DNA of 10,065 bases, from positions 1 through 10,065 of the forward strand of contig CAMOUE010000068.1 in NCBI GenBank assembly GCA_946626265.1, given 5' to 3'. Position 1 is the stretch's first letter, and the number at the start of each line of letters is the position of its first letter. This document shows, piece by piece, positions 4,005-10,065 of this stretch. Source of the stretch: an uncultured Eggerthellaceae bacterium (GTDB lineage: Bacteria; Actinomycetota; Coriobacteriia; Coriobacteriales; Eggerthellaceae). Made by a program: the position numbers and the translations under genes. The notes beneath the pieces are model-generated. The model saw nothing but the letters and a program-made list of their open reading frames with translations, ran no database searches and was not told the origin of the DNA.

Positions 4005-6482
4005 ATGGCCGAAGCAACACCCGGTAGGAGCGGAGCCAGCCCTGAATCCATCAAGAAAGGCGAAGAGCAAGGTTGGGTCACGCCGGCAACGGACGACCAT
4101 CCGGAAAACCCGTACGCATGGGGCGAGACGAACGGCGTGAAATACCGCCGCGGTTCGCGCCTTCCGCGCAAGATCGACCAAACGCCTGCGCGACCTGCGG
4201 CGGAAACGCCCGACGTCCCATGGAAGTGGGAGGAGGACGGCATGACCGTCATCCGCGGGACGGCGCGCAGCGCACCCGGATGCCATAACGTCTGCGGCAT
4301 CCTCACCTACGTCAAGGACGGCAAGATCGTCAAAGTCGAAGGCGACCCGGAGGACCCGTACAACCAGGGGCGCCTGTGCAGCCGCTGTCTGTGCATACCC
4401 GAGTACATCTACCACGAGGACCGTCTGCTCTATCCGATGAAGCGCGCCCGCGAGGACCGCGGCAAGGACAAGTTCGAGCGCATCACGTGGGACGAGGCCT
4501 ACGACATCATCGAGCGCGAGTTCAAGCGCGTCGCGCGCGAGTACGGCCCCGAGGCCGTCGCCTGCTGCCAGGGCACCGGGCGCGATATCGTGCAGATCAC
4601 GCGCCTGAACGCCTCGATGGAATCGCCGAGCAAGGGCGTGCCCTACTTCGCCGGCAACTCGTGCTACCTGCCGCGCATCGCGTCGATGGCCTGCATGCTC
4701 GGCGATCCGTGCTTCATGGATTGCTCGCAGTTCCTCCCGAAGCGCTACGACGACCCGCGCTACGTCGTGCCCGGCTACTGCATCATATGGGGCCACCAGC
4801 CGTTCTACTCGAACGCCGACGGCTTCATGGGGCAATGGATCATCGACCTCATGCGCCGCGGCATGAAGGTCGCCGTCGTCGACCCGCAGCTCACGTGGAT
4901 CGCCGCACGCGCCGGCAAGGACTGGCTGCGCGTGCGCCCCGGCGCCGACGGCGCCATCGCCATGGCCATGCTCAAAGTCATCTGCGAGGAGGAGCTCTAC
5001 GACAAGGACTTCTGCGACAAATGGGTCTACGGCCTCGAGGCCGTCTGCGAGCGCGTGAAGGAATACGACCTCGACGAGCTGTGCGAACGCGCTTGGGTCA
5101 AGACGGAGGACGTCGTCCGCGTCGCCCGCACCTATGCGACCACCAAGCCCGCCGCCATCCAATGGGGCGTCGCGCTCGACCAGCAAACCGGCGGCCAGCA
5201 GGCTGCGCACGCGCTCACGGCGCTCTGGACGATCACCGGCAACCTCGACGTGCCGGGCGGCAACGTCATCGGCCAGGCATGCTGGGGAATCGACCAGCCG
5301 AACTGGACCGGGTGCTGGGGCTACGACGAGCTGCTCACGCCCGAGGAAGACGCGCGCCGCATGGGCTTCGACATCTACCCGATGTTCCGCGTCGGCTTCA
5401 AGGAGGTCTGCTCGGACGTCGCCATCAAGTCATGGGAGAGCGGCGAGCCCTACCGATTCAAGGCAGCCTATTTCGCGACGAGCAACTTCCTCGCATGCAT
5501 GGGCGCGCAGACCCCCAAGCAGCTCGAATGGTACAAGACGCTCGAGTTCACCGCTTTCGCCGACCTGTTCATGACGCCGACCATCATGGCGCTCGCCGAC
5601 GTCGTGCTGCCGGCCGCCACCTACGAGGAGCGCAACGGTTTCGGCGGCCTCAACCCCTACCGCATCAGCTGCATCACGAAGGCCATCGAGCCGGTGGGCG
5701 AATGCCGCGACGACATGACGATCTTCCTGGAGCTCGGCAAGCGCCTCGCGACGCCGCGCAACGAGGACATCGCCTGGCCGTGGGACACCGTCGAGGAAAT
5801 GTGGGACTACGCGCTCGAAAACGGCGGTTTTACCTGGGAGGAACTGCGTGATTCGGTGTGGAAGTACCCCGAGTTCGAGTACCGCAAGTACGAGAAGGGC
5901 CTGCTGCGTCCCGACGGCGGCCTCGGTTTCGCCACCGAGACCGGCCGCGCCGAGATCTACTCGATGGTCTTTCACCACACGTCGTGGTCGGGCCTCGACC
6001 CGCTACCGAGCTACGTCGAGCCGTTCGAGTCGCCCTACAGCGCGCCCGAGGACGTGGATGAGTACCCCTACATCGTGACGTCGGGTGCCCGCGTGCTGCA
6101 TTTCTTCCATTCCGAGCAGAGGCAGATCGAGAAGCTGCGCCGCCTGCACCCCGACCCGCTGTGCTACATCCATCCCGAGACCGCCAAGAAGCACGGCATC
6201 GAGGAAGGCGACTGGTTCTGGCTCGAGAACAAGTACGGCAAGTGCAAGTACAAGGCCTCGTACAACGACACGTACGACCCGCGCGTCATGCAGTGCGAGC
6301 ACGGCTGGTGGTTCCCCGAGCGCAAAGACGAGGCGGAGGAGAACGTCGAGGACGAGAACCGCGGGCTGTTCGGCGTGTTCGAGTCGCAGATCAACAACAT
6401 GGTTCCCTTCCAGGCCGGCGTCTCCGGTTTCGGCTCGAACTACAAGTGCATGATGTGCAAGATCTACAAGGACGAGAGCTAG
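4005..6482 (+). CDS. cytosolic molybdopterin (bis-MGD) oxidoreductase, dehydroxylase/acetylene-hydratase-like
   Basis: An 825-residue catalytic subunit of the DMSO reductase superfamily, holding Mo or W on two pyranopterins. Landmarks: N-terminal iron-sulfur segment with Cys93, Cys97 (CHNVC), Cys125 and Cys128 (LCSRC); the pterin-binding stretch FERITWDEAYDII; GNSCYLPR with Cys220, a candidate metal ligand; VDPQLTWIAARAGKDWLRVRPGAD; the TGNLDVPGGN loop; and the C-terminal molybdopterin-binding domain (VTSGARVLHFFHSEQRQ onward), ending in CMMCKIYK (Cys815, Cys818). No Tat signal or membrane helix is seen, so it should stay in the cytosol. Start ATG 4005 has GGGGGAG at about five bases; the frame is open to 3960 but without a ribosome site. 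It is followed after 29 bases by a two-cluster ferredoxin. I recognise the general style of gut actinobacterial catechol-dehydroxylase-like enzymes; the substrate is unknown, and it could be a reductase, dehydroxylase or hydratase. Confidence 0.94.
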   Translation: MAEATPGRSGASPESIKKGEEQGWVTPATDDHPENPYAWGETNGVKYRRGSRLPRKIDQTPARPAAETPDVPWKWEEDGMTVIRGTARSAPGCHNVCGILTYVKDGKIVKVEGDPEDPYNQGRLCSRCLCIPEYIYHEDRLLYPMKRAREDRGKDKFERITWDEAYDIIEREFKRVAREYGPEAVACCQGTGRDIVQITRLNASMESPSKGVPYFAGNSCYLPRIASMACMLGDPCFMDCSQFLPKRYDDPRYVVPGYCIIWGHQPFYSNADGFMGQWIIDLMRRGMKVAVVDPQLTWIAARAGKDWLRVRPGADGAIAMAMLKVICEEELYDKDFCDKWVYGLEAVCERVKEYDLDELCERAWVKTEDVVRVARTYATTKPAAIQWGVALDQQTGGQQAAHALTALWTITGNLDVPGGNVIGQACWGIDQPNWTGCWGYDELLTPEEDARRMGFDIYPMFRVGFKEVCSDVAIKSWESGEPYRFKAAYFATSNFLACMGAQTPKQLEWYKTLEFTAFADLFMTPTIMALADVVLPAATYEERNGFGGLNPYRISCITKAIEPVGECRDDMTIFLELGKRLATPRNEDIAWPWDTVEEMWDYALENGGFTWEELRDSVWKYPEFEYRKYEKGLLRPDGGLGFATETGRAEIYSMVFHHTSWSGLDPLPSYVEPFESPYSAPEDVDEYPYIVTSGARVLHFFHSEQRQIEKLRRLHPDPLCYIHPETAKKHGIEEGDWFWLENKYGKCKYKASYNDTYDPRVMQCEHGWWFPERKDEAEENVEDENRGLFGVFESQINNMVPFQAGVSGFGSNYKCMMCKIYKDES

Positions 6483-6511
6483 CGGGAGCCCGCAGCAGAA
6501 AGGAGACGGAC

Positions 6512-6853
6512 ATGACGCTCATGGGAATCAAAGTCGAAGTCGACTACTGCACGGGCTGCGAGGTGTGCATCCTCGCCTGCCAGCAGGAACACGGATACGA
6601 ACCCGAGCAGTACGGCGTGCGCGTGACGAAGCTCGGACCGCTTCACATTAACGAGGAGGAAAAGGTCTACCAGTACGACTTCATCCCGCAGTTCACGGCA
6701 TGGTGCGACCTGTGTGCCGAGCGCACGGGCAAGGGCAAGCAGCCCACGTGCGTGCAGCATTGCCAGTCGCAATGCCTCGACTGGGGTCCGATCGAGGAGC
6801 TCGCGAAGAAGATGGGGCCGAAAAACGTGCTCGTCGCCTTGAAGGAAGGGTGA
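6512..6853 (+). CDS. two-cluster 4Fe-4S ferredoxin-type electron-transfer subunit
   Basis: A 113-residue iron-sulfur protein that should pass electrons to the molybdoenzyme encoded 29 bases upstream. Cys13, 16, 19 and 23 form the classic C-x2-C-x2-C-x3-C motif (CTGCEVCILAC). Cys65, 68, 80 and 84 form the spread-out C-x2-C-x11-C-x3-C of the DmsB-like family, with one extra Cys88. That predicts two [4Fe-4S] clusters; it is about half the length of the four-cluster DmsB/NrfC type, whose middle motifs are absent. No signal or membrane segment is seen, and no NrfD/DmsC-type membrane subunit follows, so electrons must come from a soluble donor or a distant gene. AAAGGAG ends about seven bases before the ATG. 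The next gene is convergent and begins 23 bases after the stop, with no clear terminator between. Confidence 0.93.
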   Translation: MTLMGIKVEVDYCTGCEVCILACQQEHGYEPEQYGVRVTKLGPLHINEEEKVYQYDFIPQFTAWCDLCAERTGKGKQPTCVQHCQSQCLDWGPIEELAKKMGPKNVLVALKEG

Positions 6854-6876
6854 GTCGAAGGGGCGGGTGCGACGTC

Positions 6877-8229
6877 TCATCCGAACAGCCGCTTGAACAG
6901 CGACGGCTTGGATTTGCTCGGCTCATCCTTCTCCTCGGCAGCTGTTCCGCCCATGCGGCGCGCCTTGCGGCCGAACGCCTCCTCGGGGCTCAAAACGCGA
7001 TAGAGGTGACTCGGCTTCTCGTAGCGCACGGGCACGGGAACCGACCGCATCGTGCGCTCGCCGTCGATGCGGCCGTCGCCCGCGCCCGGCAGGCCGCAGA
7101 ATCGCTCGCGTCCGCCTTCGCGAACGCATGCCTGGACGGCGCCGGTCTGCCCGTTCACCATGATGCGCAAGCCGCCGCCGGCACCGTCGTGCTGCTCGAG
7201 GTAGTACACGGGAAGCGCGATGAGGCCCGACTTGTGTTCCACCAAGTCGCGCGACCAGCGGATGAGCGAGAGCCGTTCGGCGCCGTAACGCTCGACGATC
7301 GCGTCTTTCGCCTGCCGGTAGATAATCGAGCTGATGATTCCCAGCTTGTCGGCGAAGTTCGTCGCGGCGCAGATGATCACGTCGCCCATCACGAGCTCGG
7401 GGATGAACGCGCCCGCCTCGTTGTAGTCCCACGGGGCGATGCGGTCGAGCAACGCGATGTCGAGTCCCGTGTCGCGCGGGAGAGCCCAGTCGACCCATTC
7501 CAGATAGAACTCGACGTTTCCCAAATTCGAGTCCGAGCTCACGCGCAACGCGACATCGCTCAAGCTCGCAGGCGTGTACACGGCGCCAAGCGCTCCGGCG
7601 CGCAGCAGGCCGGAGACGTCGAAGCCCGCGAAAAAACCGGGAAACTGCGACACGAGATACCGCACGCGCGCGTCCGCCGTCTTCAACGTCAGCTTGAACG
7701 GCAACGACTTCGAGGGCACCATGCTCTGGTTGCCGACTATCTGCGGCATCTTGTCGAGGCCGAGTTCGGCCAAGTCGTCGAGCCCGTACACCGTCTGGCA
7801 ATGCTCGCACTCGTACATCGTCTGCGTCGAGCGCCCTTTCACGGGAGCTCCGCAATGGGCGCACGTGAATTGGAGGATGGCGCTGTCGCGCCGCGCCACG
7901 TAGGCGCGCCGGTCGATAGCCGCCACGTAATCGCCGAACGAGCGCGCCCAACGCGTTTCGGGAGCCATCGGGTCGGAGTTGCCGAGGTCGTCGCGCACGC
8001 CCGTCATCACCGCGACGCGGATGAGCTTGATCAGGCCGTCCTGCACCTCGAGATCGCGATGCTTGTAGACGAGCGGCCGCATGCCCCGCAACGTTTGCTC
8101 GGAGTACTGGATCTCATGGCCGCAGAACGGGCAGTAGAAAGCCTGCCTGCCGACGTCGGGATGCATCGGCGCGCCGCACGACGCGCATGCCAGAACGGCG
8201 ATCTTGACCTTCACGGGCTTCTCGGACAT
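6877..8229 (-). CDS. unknown protein with two N-terminal zinc ribbons
   Basis: A 450-residue protein I do not recognise. Two four-Cys zinc-ribbon motifs are clear: Cys15, 18, 33, 36 (CASCGAP...FYCPFCG) and Cys123, 126, 141, 144 (CAHCGAP...YECEHCQ), about 108 residues apart. After them is a large globular part (about 170-400) rich in aromatic and beta-forming residues, then a charged, Lys-rich tail ending KPSLFKRLFG. No signal peptide or membrane helix is visible, so it is probably cytosolic. Start ATG 8229-8227 is set by the strong ribosome site directly upstream; an in-frame extension runs into the palindrome at 8260-8298 and is rejected. It is convergent with the ferredoxin gene and downstream of the XRE gene, with the palindrome between, so it is probably its own unit. 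Such ribbons occur in nucleic-acid-binding and membrane-scaffold proteins alike; the function is open. Confidence 0.8.
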   Translation of the reverse strand: MSEKPVKVKIAVLACASCGAPMHPDVGRQAFYCPFCGHEIQYSEQTLRGMRPLVYKHRDLEVQDGLIKLIRVAVMTGVRDDLGNSDPMAPETRWARSFGDYVAAIDRRAYVARRDSAILQFTCAHCGAPVKGRSTQTMYECEHCQTVYGLDDLAELGLDKMPQIVGNQSMVPSKSLPFKLTLKTADARVRYLVSQFPGFFAGFDVSGLLRAGALGAVYTPASLSDVALRVSSDSNLGNVEFYLEWVDWALPRDTGLDIALLDRIAPWDYNEAGAFIPELVMGDVIICAATNFADKLGIISSIIYRQAKDAIVERYGAERLSLIRWSRDLVEHKSGLIALPVYYLEQHDGAGGGLRIMVNGQTGAVQACVREGGRERFCGLPGAGDGRIDGERTMRSVPVPVRYEKPSHLYRVLSPEEAFGRKARRMGGTAAEEKDEPSKSKPSLFKRLFG

Positions 8230-8233
8230 GACC

Positions 8234-8244
8234 GGATCACCTCC
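8234..8244 (-). promoter_or_regulatory. extended Shine-Dalgarno of the zinc-ribbon gene
   Basis: On the minus strand GGAGGTGATCC is complementary over 11 bases to the conserved 3' end of bacterial 16S rRNA (GGATCACCTCC). It begins 15 bases before the ATG (10 bases between GGAGG and ATG). It fixes the start codon and suggests efficient initiation. Confidence 0.8.
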
Positions 8245-8259
8245 GCGGCATCTCGGAAC

Positions 8260-8298
8260 AAAAATGTGGAAAAGGGTCAGACCCTTTTCCACATTTTT
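8260..8298. repeat. 39-nt perfect palindrome, copy 1 (REP-like, possible bidirectional terminator)
   Basis: The 19 bases 8260-8278 (AAAAATGTGGAAAAGGGTC) are exactly complementary to 8280-8298 around a single central A. It lies between the XRE stop (8363) and the zinc-ribbon start (8229). Read on either strand, the hairpin ends in five T, so it could stop transcription both ways. Its 33-nt core is repeated at 9476-9508. Confidence 0.85.
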
Positions 8299-8362
8299 CA
8301 AGGGCGCAACACTCGGTAATCAGAATAGCCCACCGAGGTGCACGCATGGCTCACGACGCGTT

Positions 8363-9310
8363 TCAGCAACTGATAAAACGGCCGAAGGCGGATTGCGCGG
8401 GATCGTCCACCATGTCGATCGTCAGCTCCACGCTTGCTCCGGCGAGCTCGATGGCCAGAAGGGCCTCCTCGACAGACGGCGCCTCGGCCGCTTCGCCGTC
8501 GCTCGTGAAGCGCAGTTTGCGACGTCCGAGCCGACCGCGCGTTTTCGCGGTGCATGCCGCGTTTCGTGATACGTGCAGCGTGGAAACCGCCCCGATCTGG
8601 TTCACGTCCAGCTTGCCGACGACGTTGTCGGCCCAGATCTCCATGTCGTTTGAAACATCCACTTCGACATGGCCCTCGATGTCCTTCAGCCACAACCGTT
8701 CGAGTTTTCCGCCGATTTCGAGGTCGAAATGGCCGCCTTCGACGATGCACTCGTCCGCATGCAGCGCGATTTCAGCATCGGCGACAAAGGCTTTGGGAAG
8801 CTCGATTACAACGTCGAGTTCCTTGCGCGCGAGGACGTCTGCAATCACGCCGGTGTTTTCCACGTCGATATCGAGGCTGCGCCCCTGCGTGTCTATCTTC
8901 ACCTTGAACGCACGTTGCAGATCGGCAATCGAATCGGATTCGAGCCGAACCGCCGCTTTCTCGTCTTCGACCACATCGAGGCGCACAGAGCGCGCGCAGC
9001 CGACCTTGATGTCGTAGTGCCGCTCTTGCGCGATGTCGAACGCAGTCACGCTCGAGTAGCGCTCGGCAGCGGAATCGCGCCCGCTTTCGCCCTCGCCTTC
9101 TTCGCCGCGCGAATCGAGACCGAGGATGATCTCGTCCGTCGAAACGCCGTACAGCCGGGCGAGTGCCGCGATGTTCTCGATGTCGGGCATGCCGGCGCCG
9201 GTCTCCCATTTCGTGACGGCCTGGCGCGAAACCCCGAGCTTCTCCGCAACGTGTTCCTGCGACCAGCCATGCCGAGCCCGAAGCTCCCTGATCTTCGCCG
9301 ATACTTCCAT
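8363..9310 (-). CDS. XRE-family regulator fused to a DUF4097-like beta domain
   Basis: A 315-residue transcription regulator. Residues 7-61 are a Cro/C1-type helix-turn-helix (IRELRARHGWSQEHVAEKLG, then VSRQAVTKWETG), with the standard helix ends PDIENIAALARLYGVSTDEII. An acidic Gly/Glu/Ser linker (about 66-85) leads to a long beta-rich part (about 90-260) of alternating strands such as VRLDVVEDEKAAVRLES and LDIDVENTG, which resembles the DUF4097 adhesin-like domain found after XRE domains in many Gram-positive regulators. Nothing enzymatic is seen. Start ATG 9310-9308 has GGAGG four bases away; an earlier ATG at 9332-9330 lacks a site and adds nothing to the HTH. Two strong inverted repeats lie upstream and may be its operator, suggesting autoregulation. 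The sensed signal is unknown; cell-envelope state is one guess given the surface-protein gene upstream. Confidence 0.9.
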   Translation of the reverse strand: MEVSAKIRELRARHGWSQEHVAEKLGVSRQAVTKWETGAGMPDIENIAALARLYGVSTDEIILGLDSRGEEGEGESGRDSAAERYSSVTAFDIAQERHYDIKVGCARSVRLDVVEDEKAAVRLESDSIADLQRAFKVKIDTQGRSLDIDVENTGVIADVLARKELDVVIELPKAFVADAEIALHADECIVEGGHFDLEIGGKLERLWLKDIEGHVEVDVSNDMEIWADNVVGKLDVNQIGAVSTLHVSRNAACTAKTRGRLGRRKLRFTSDGEAAEAPSVEEALLAIELAGASVELTIDMVDDPAQSAFGRFISC

Positions 9311-9334
9311 GATGCCTCCGTTTCCCTGCATTGA

Positions 9335-9364
9335 CTCGCGATGGCCCGATATTGCCATCGCGAG
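9335..9364 (-). promoter_or_regulatory. 11-bp inverted repeat in the leader of the XRE gene
   Basis: CTCGCGATGGC (9335-9345) and GCCATCGCGAG (9354-9364) are perfect complements with an 8-base loop. The repeat ends 24 bases before the XRE start codon. It may be an operator half-site pair or, if transcribed, a stable hairpin just upstream of the ribosome site. Confidence 0.6.
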
Positions 9365-9405
9365 CGCGGTTGCCACGAGCAACAACTGCTTGCATCAACG
9401 GTTTT

Positions 9406-9426
9406 CATGCTACGTATCGTAGCATG
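9406..9426. promoter_or_regulatory. 21-bp perfect inverted repeat, candidate XRE operator
   Basis: CATGCTACG (9406-9414) and CGTAGCATG (9418-9426) are perfect complements around TAT. The size and symmetry suit a dimeric helix-turn-helix repressor. It lies 96 bases upstream of the XRE start codon. The minus-strand TACGAT inside it could double as a -10 box, which would put repressor binding on the promoter; no convincing -35 is visible. Confidence 0.55.
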
Positions 9427-9473
9427 CGGGCGCGACCTGGACTTTCGAATCCGCTTTATTGGCTCGAAACATG

Positions 9474-9510
9474 AGAATGTGGAAAAGGGTCAGACCCTTT
9501 TCCACATTCT
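9474..9510. repeat. 37-nt perfect palindrome, copy 2 (REP-like)
   Basis: The 18 bases 9474-9491 (AGAATGTGGAAAAGGGTC) are exactly complementary to 9493-9510 around a central A. The core is identical to copy 1 at 8260-8298. One outer pair differs on both sides together (A-T in copy 1, G-C here), so pairing is kept. It lies between the surface-protein stop codon and the XRE upstream region. Confidence 0.85.
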
Positions 9511-9533
9511 GTCTCCCGATGGGCATGGAGCGC

Positions 9534-9556
9534 GTCAAGAGAACCGTCCCCTTGAC
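9534..9556. repeat. short hairpin of the AGAACCGTCCCC type (REP-like)
   Basis: GTCAAG (9534-9539) pairs with CTTGAC (9551-9556) around AGAACCGTCCC. I recall this phrase (GGGGACGGTTCT on the other strand) as a common dispersed intergenic repeat in several bacteria; that is memory, not a search. It starts 13 bases after the surface-protein stop and might help end its transcript, though no T-run follows. Confidence 0.5.
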
Positions 9557-9568
9557 ACACCTGCAACT

Positions 9569-10065
9569 TTAGGACGATATATATGCGCTTTTCACGAGAC
9601 CCTTTTCAATCACGAGTACCACACTCGGATATCTACCTGAAGTAAGGTAACTGTTGAACTGGGACTTGGAATACGCCGCAGTCTCCCTTTCGCCACTAAT
9701 TGCTCCATACCAAGTGCTGTTGTTAACGGCAAAACGCCATACCTTCGTCCCGGGAGAGTAGCTGGAGTTTATCAACGTAATTCTGCCGTTCACCGTCATC
9801 GTGTTTCCCGAAATGGAAGCCGATTTCACACCGGTTGGAGCATAAGGAGGAGCGAAGGTAAACACTCCTGTGAGCTTGTCGCCAGACGGTGCCTGGTGGA
9901 AGCGGTTGGCGGTGGAGCCCGGGGCCTTGCCGCCCTTCTTCACGAGCTTGACCTGCATGGCCTCGAGGCGGTAGGAGTATCCCGCGGTGCCCGCCGACTG
10001 GCCGTTCTTCGCCCAGCCCAGCCAGCCGAAGTGCTGGGCGTGGACGCGGTAGTACACGTCGTAGC
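9569..10065 (-). CDS. ChW-repeat surface protein, C-terminal part (cut by right edge)
   Basis: The last 164 residues of a larger, probably secreted protein; the frame is open through base 10065. The visible part begins with a ChW repeat (clostridial hydrophobic, PF07538): YDVYYRVHAQ, then GWLGWAKNGQSAGTAG and YRLEAMQVKLV. These repeats usually come in groups on cell-surface or secreted proteins, so more copies and a signal peptide are expected beyond the edge. From about residue 60 a different Ser/Thr- and beta-rich segment of some 105 residues runs to the stop (SGDKLTGVFTF..., SPGTKVWRFAVNNS..., VKSAYISS); I do not recognise it. GC content falls from about 70% over 9901-10020 to about 49% over 9601-9840, so the tail may have come from another source. 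Partner genes and substrate cannot be seen. Confidence 0.87.
   Translation of the reverse strand, partial: YDVYYRVHAQHFGWLGWAKNGQSAGTAGYSYRLEAMQVKLVKKGGKAPGSTANRFHQAPSGDKLTGVFTFAPPYAPTGVKSASISGNTMTVNGRITLINSSYSPGTKVWRFAVNNSTWYGAISGERETAAYSKSQFNSYLTSGRYPSVVLVIEKGLVKSAYISS

Noticed and set aside
4005..4120. Tat signal on the molybdoenzyme
   Set aside because: The N-terminus is acidic and polar, with no twin-arginine motif followed by a hydrophobic core.
3942..5210. 422-residue minus-strand open frame
   Set aside because: Antisense to the molybdoenzyme, whose family motifs are unmistakable.
8230..8301. Longer start of the zinc-ribbon protein (MKNVEKG...)
   Set aside because: That extension is translated palindrome; the 11-base ribosome site before the ATG at 8229 is decisive.
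6700..8319. 539-residue plus-strand open frame
   Set aside because: Antisense to the zinc-ribbon gene and overlapping the ferredoxin in another frame; lacks a ribosome site and motifs.

Overview
The window looks like chromosome from a high-GC Gram-positive gut actinobacterium, most likely of the Eggerthellaceae (Coriobacteriia). This is inference from three things seen together: strongly GC-biased codons, a cell-surface protein ending in a ChW (clostridial hydrophobic, conserved Trp) repeat, and a cytosolic molybdopterin enzyme paired with a small ferredoxin, a layout typical of the catechol-dehydroxylase-like enzymes of that family. No marker gene in the window proves the taxon.

Layout. 1-926 (minus): a flavodoxin-family protein followed, 15 bases later, by an aldo/keto reductase cut by the left edge. 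927-1452: a gene-free stretch holding GC-rich short tandem repeats, a 126-bp element with 30-bp perfect inverted ends, and an intrinsic terminator. 1453-2901 (minus): a secreted lipoprotein with a Met-rich linker and a Cthe_2159-like beta-helical domain. 3018-3755 (plus, divergent): a membrane-anchored thermonuclease. 3756-4004: four copies of a 19-bp repeat and the probable promoter region of the next operon. 4005-6853 (plus): a Mo/W-bis-MGD oxidoreductase and its two-cluster ferredoxin, the metabolic core of the window. 6877-8229 (minus, convergent): an unknown protein with two zinc ribbons. 8363-9310 (minus): an XRE repressor fused to a beta-rich DUF4097-like domain, with two strong inverted repeats in front of it. 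9569-10065 (minus): the C-terminus of a ChW-repeat surface protein, cut by the right edge.

How the parts relate. The molybdoenzyme and ferredoxin should form one redox unit. Neither has a Tat signal or membrane anchor, so they probably work in the cytosol on an imported small molecule. The flavodoxin and reductase are a second, translationally coupled redox pair. Two almost identical 37-39-nt perfect palindromes bracket the XRE gene and look like dispersed REP-type repeats; a third hairpin of a different type lies next to one of them.

Most worth following up: the molybdoenzyme with an incomplete N-terminal cluster motif and unknown substrate, the palindrome family with a compensated base pair, the 126-bp inverted-repeat element, and the double zinc-ribbon protein. 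I did not find a clearly new defence or multi-gene system.
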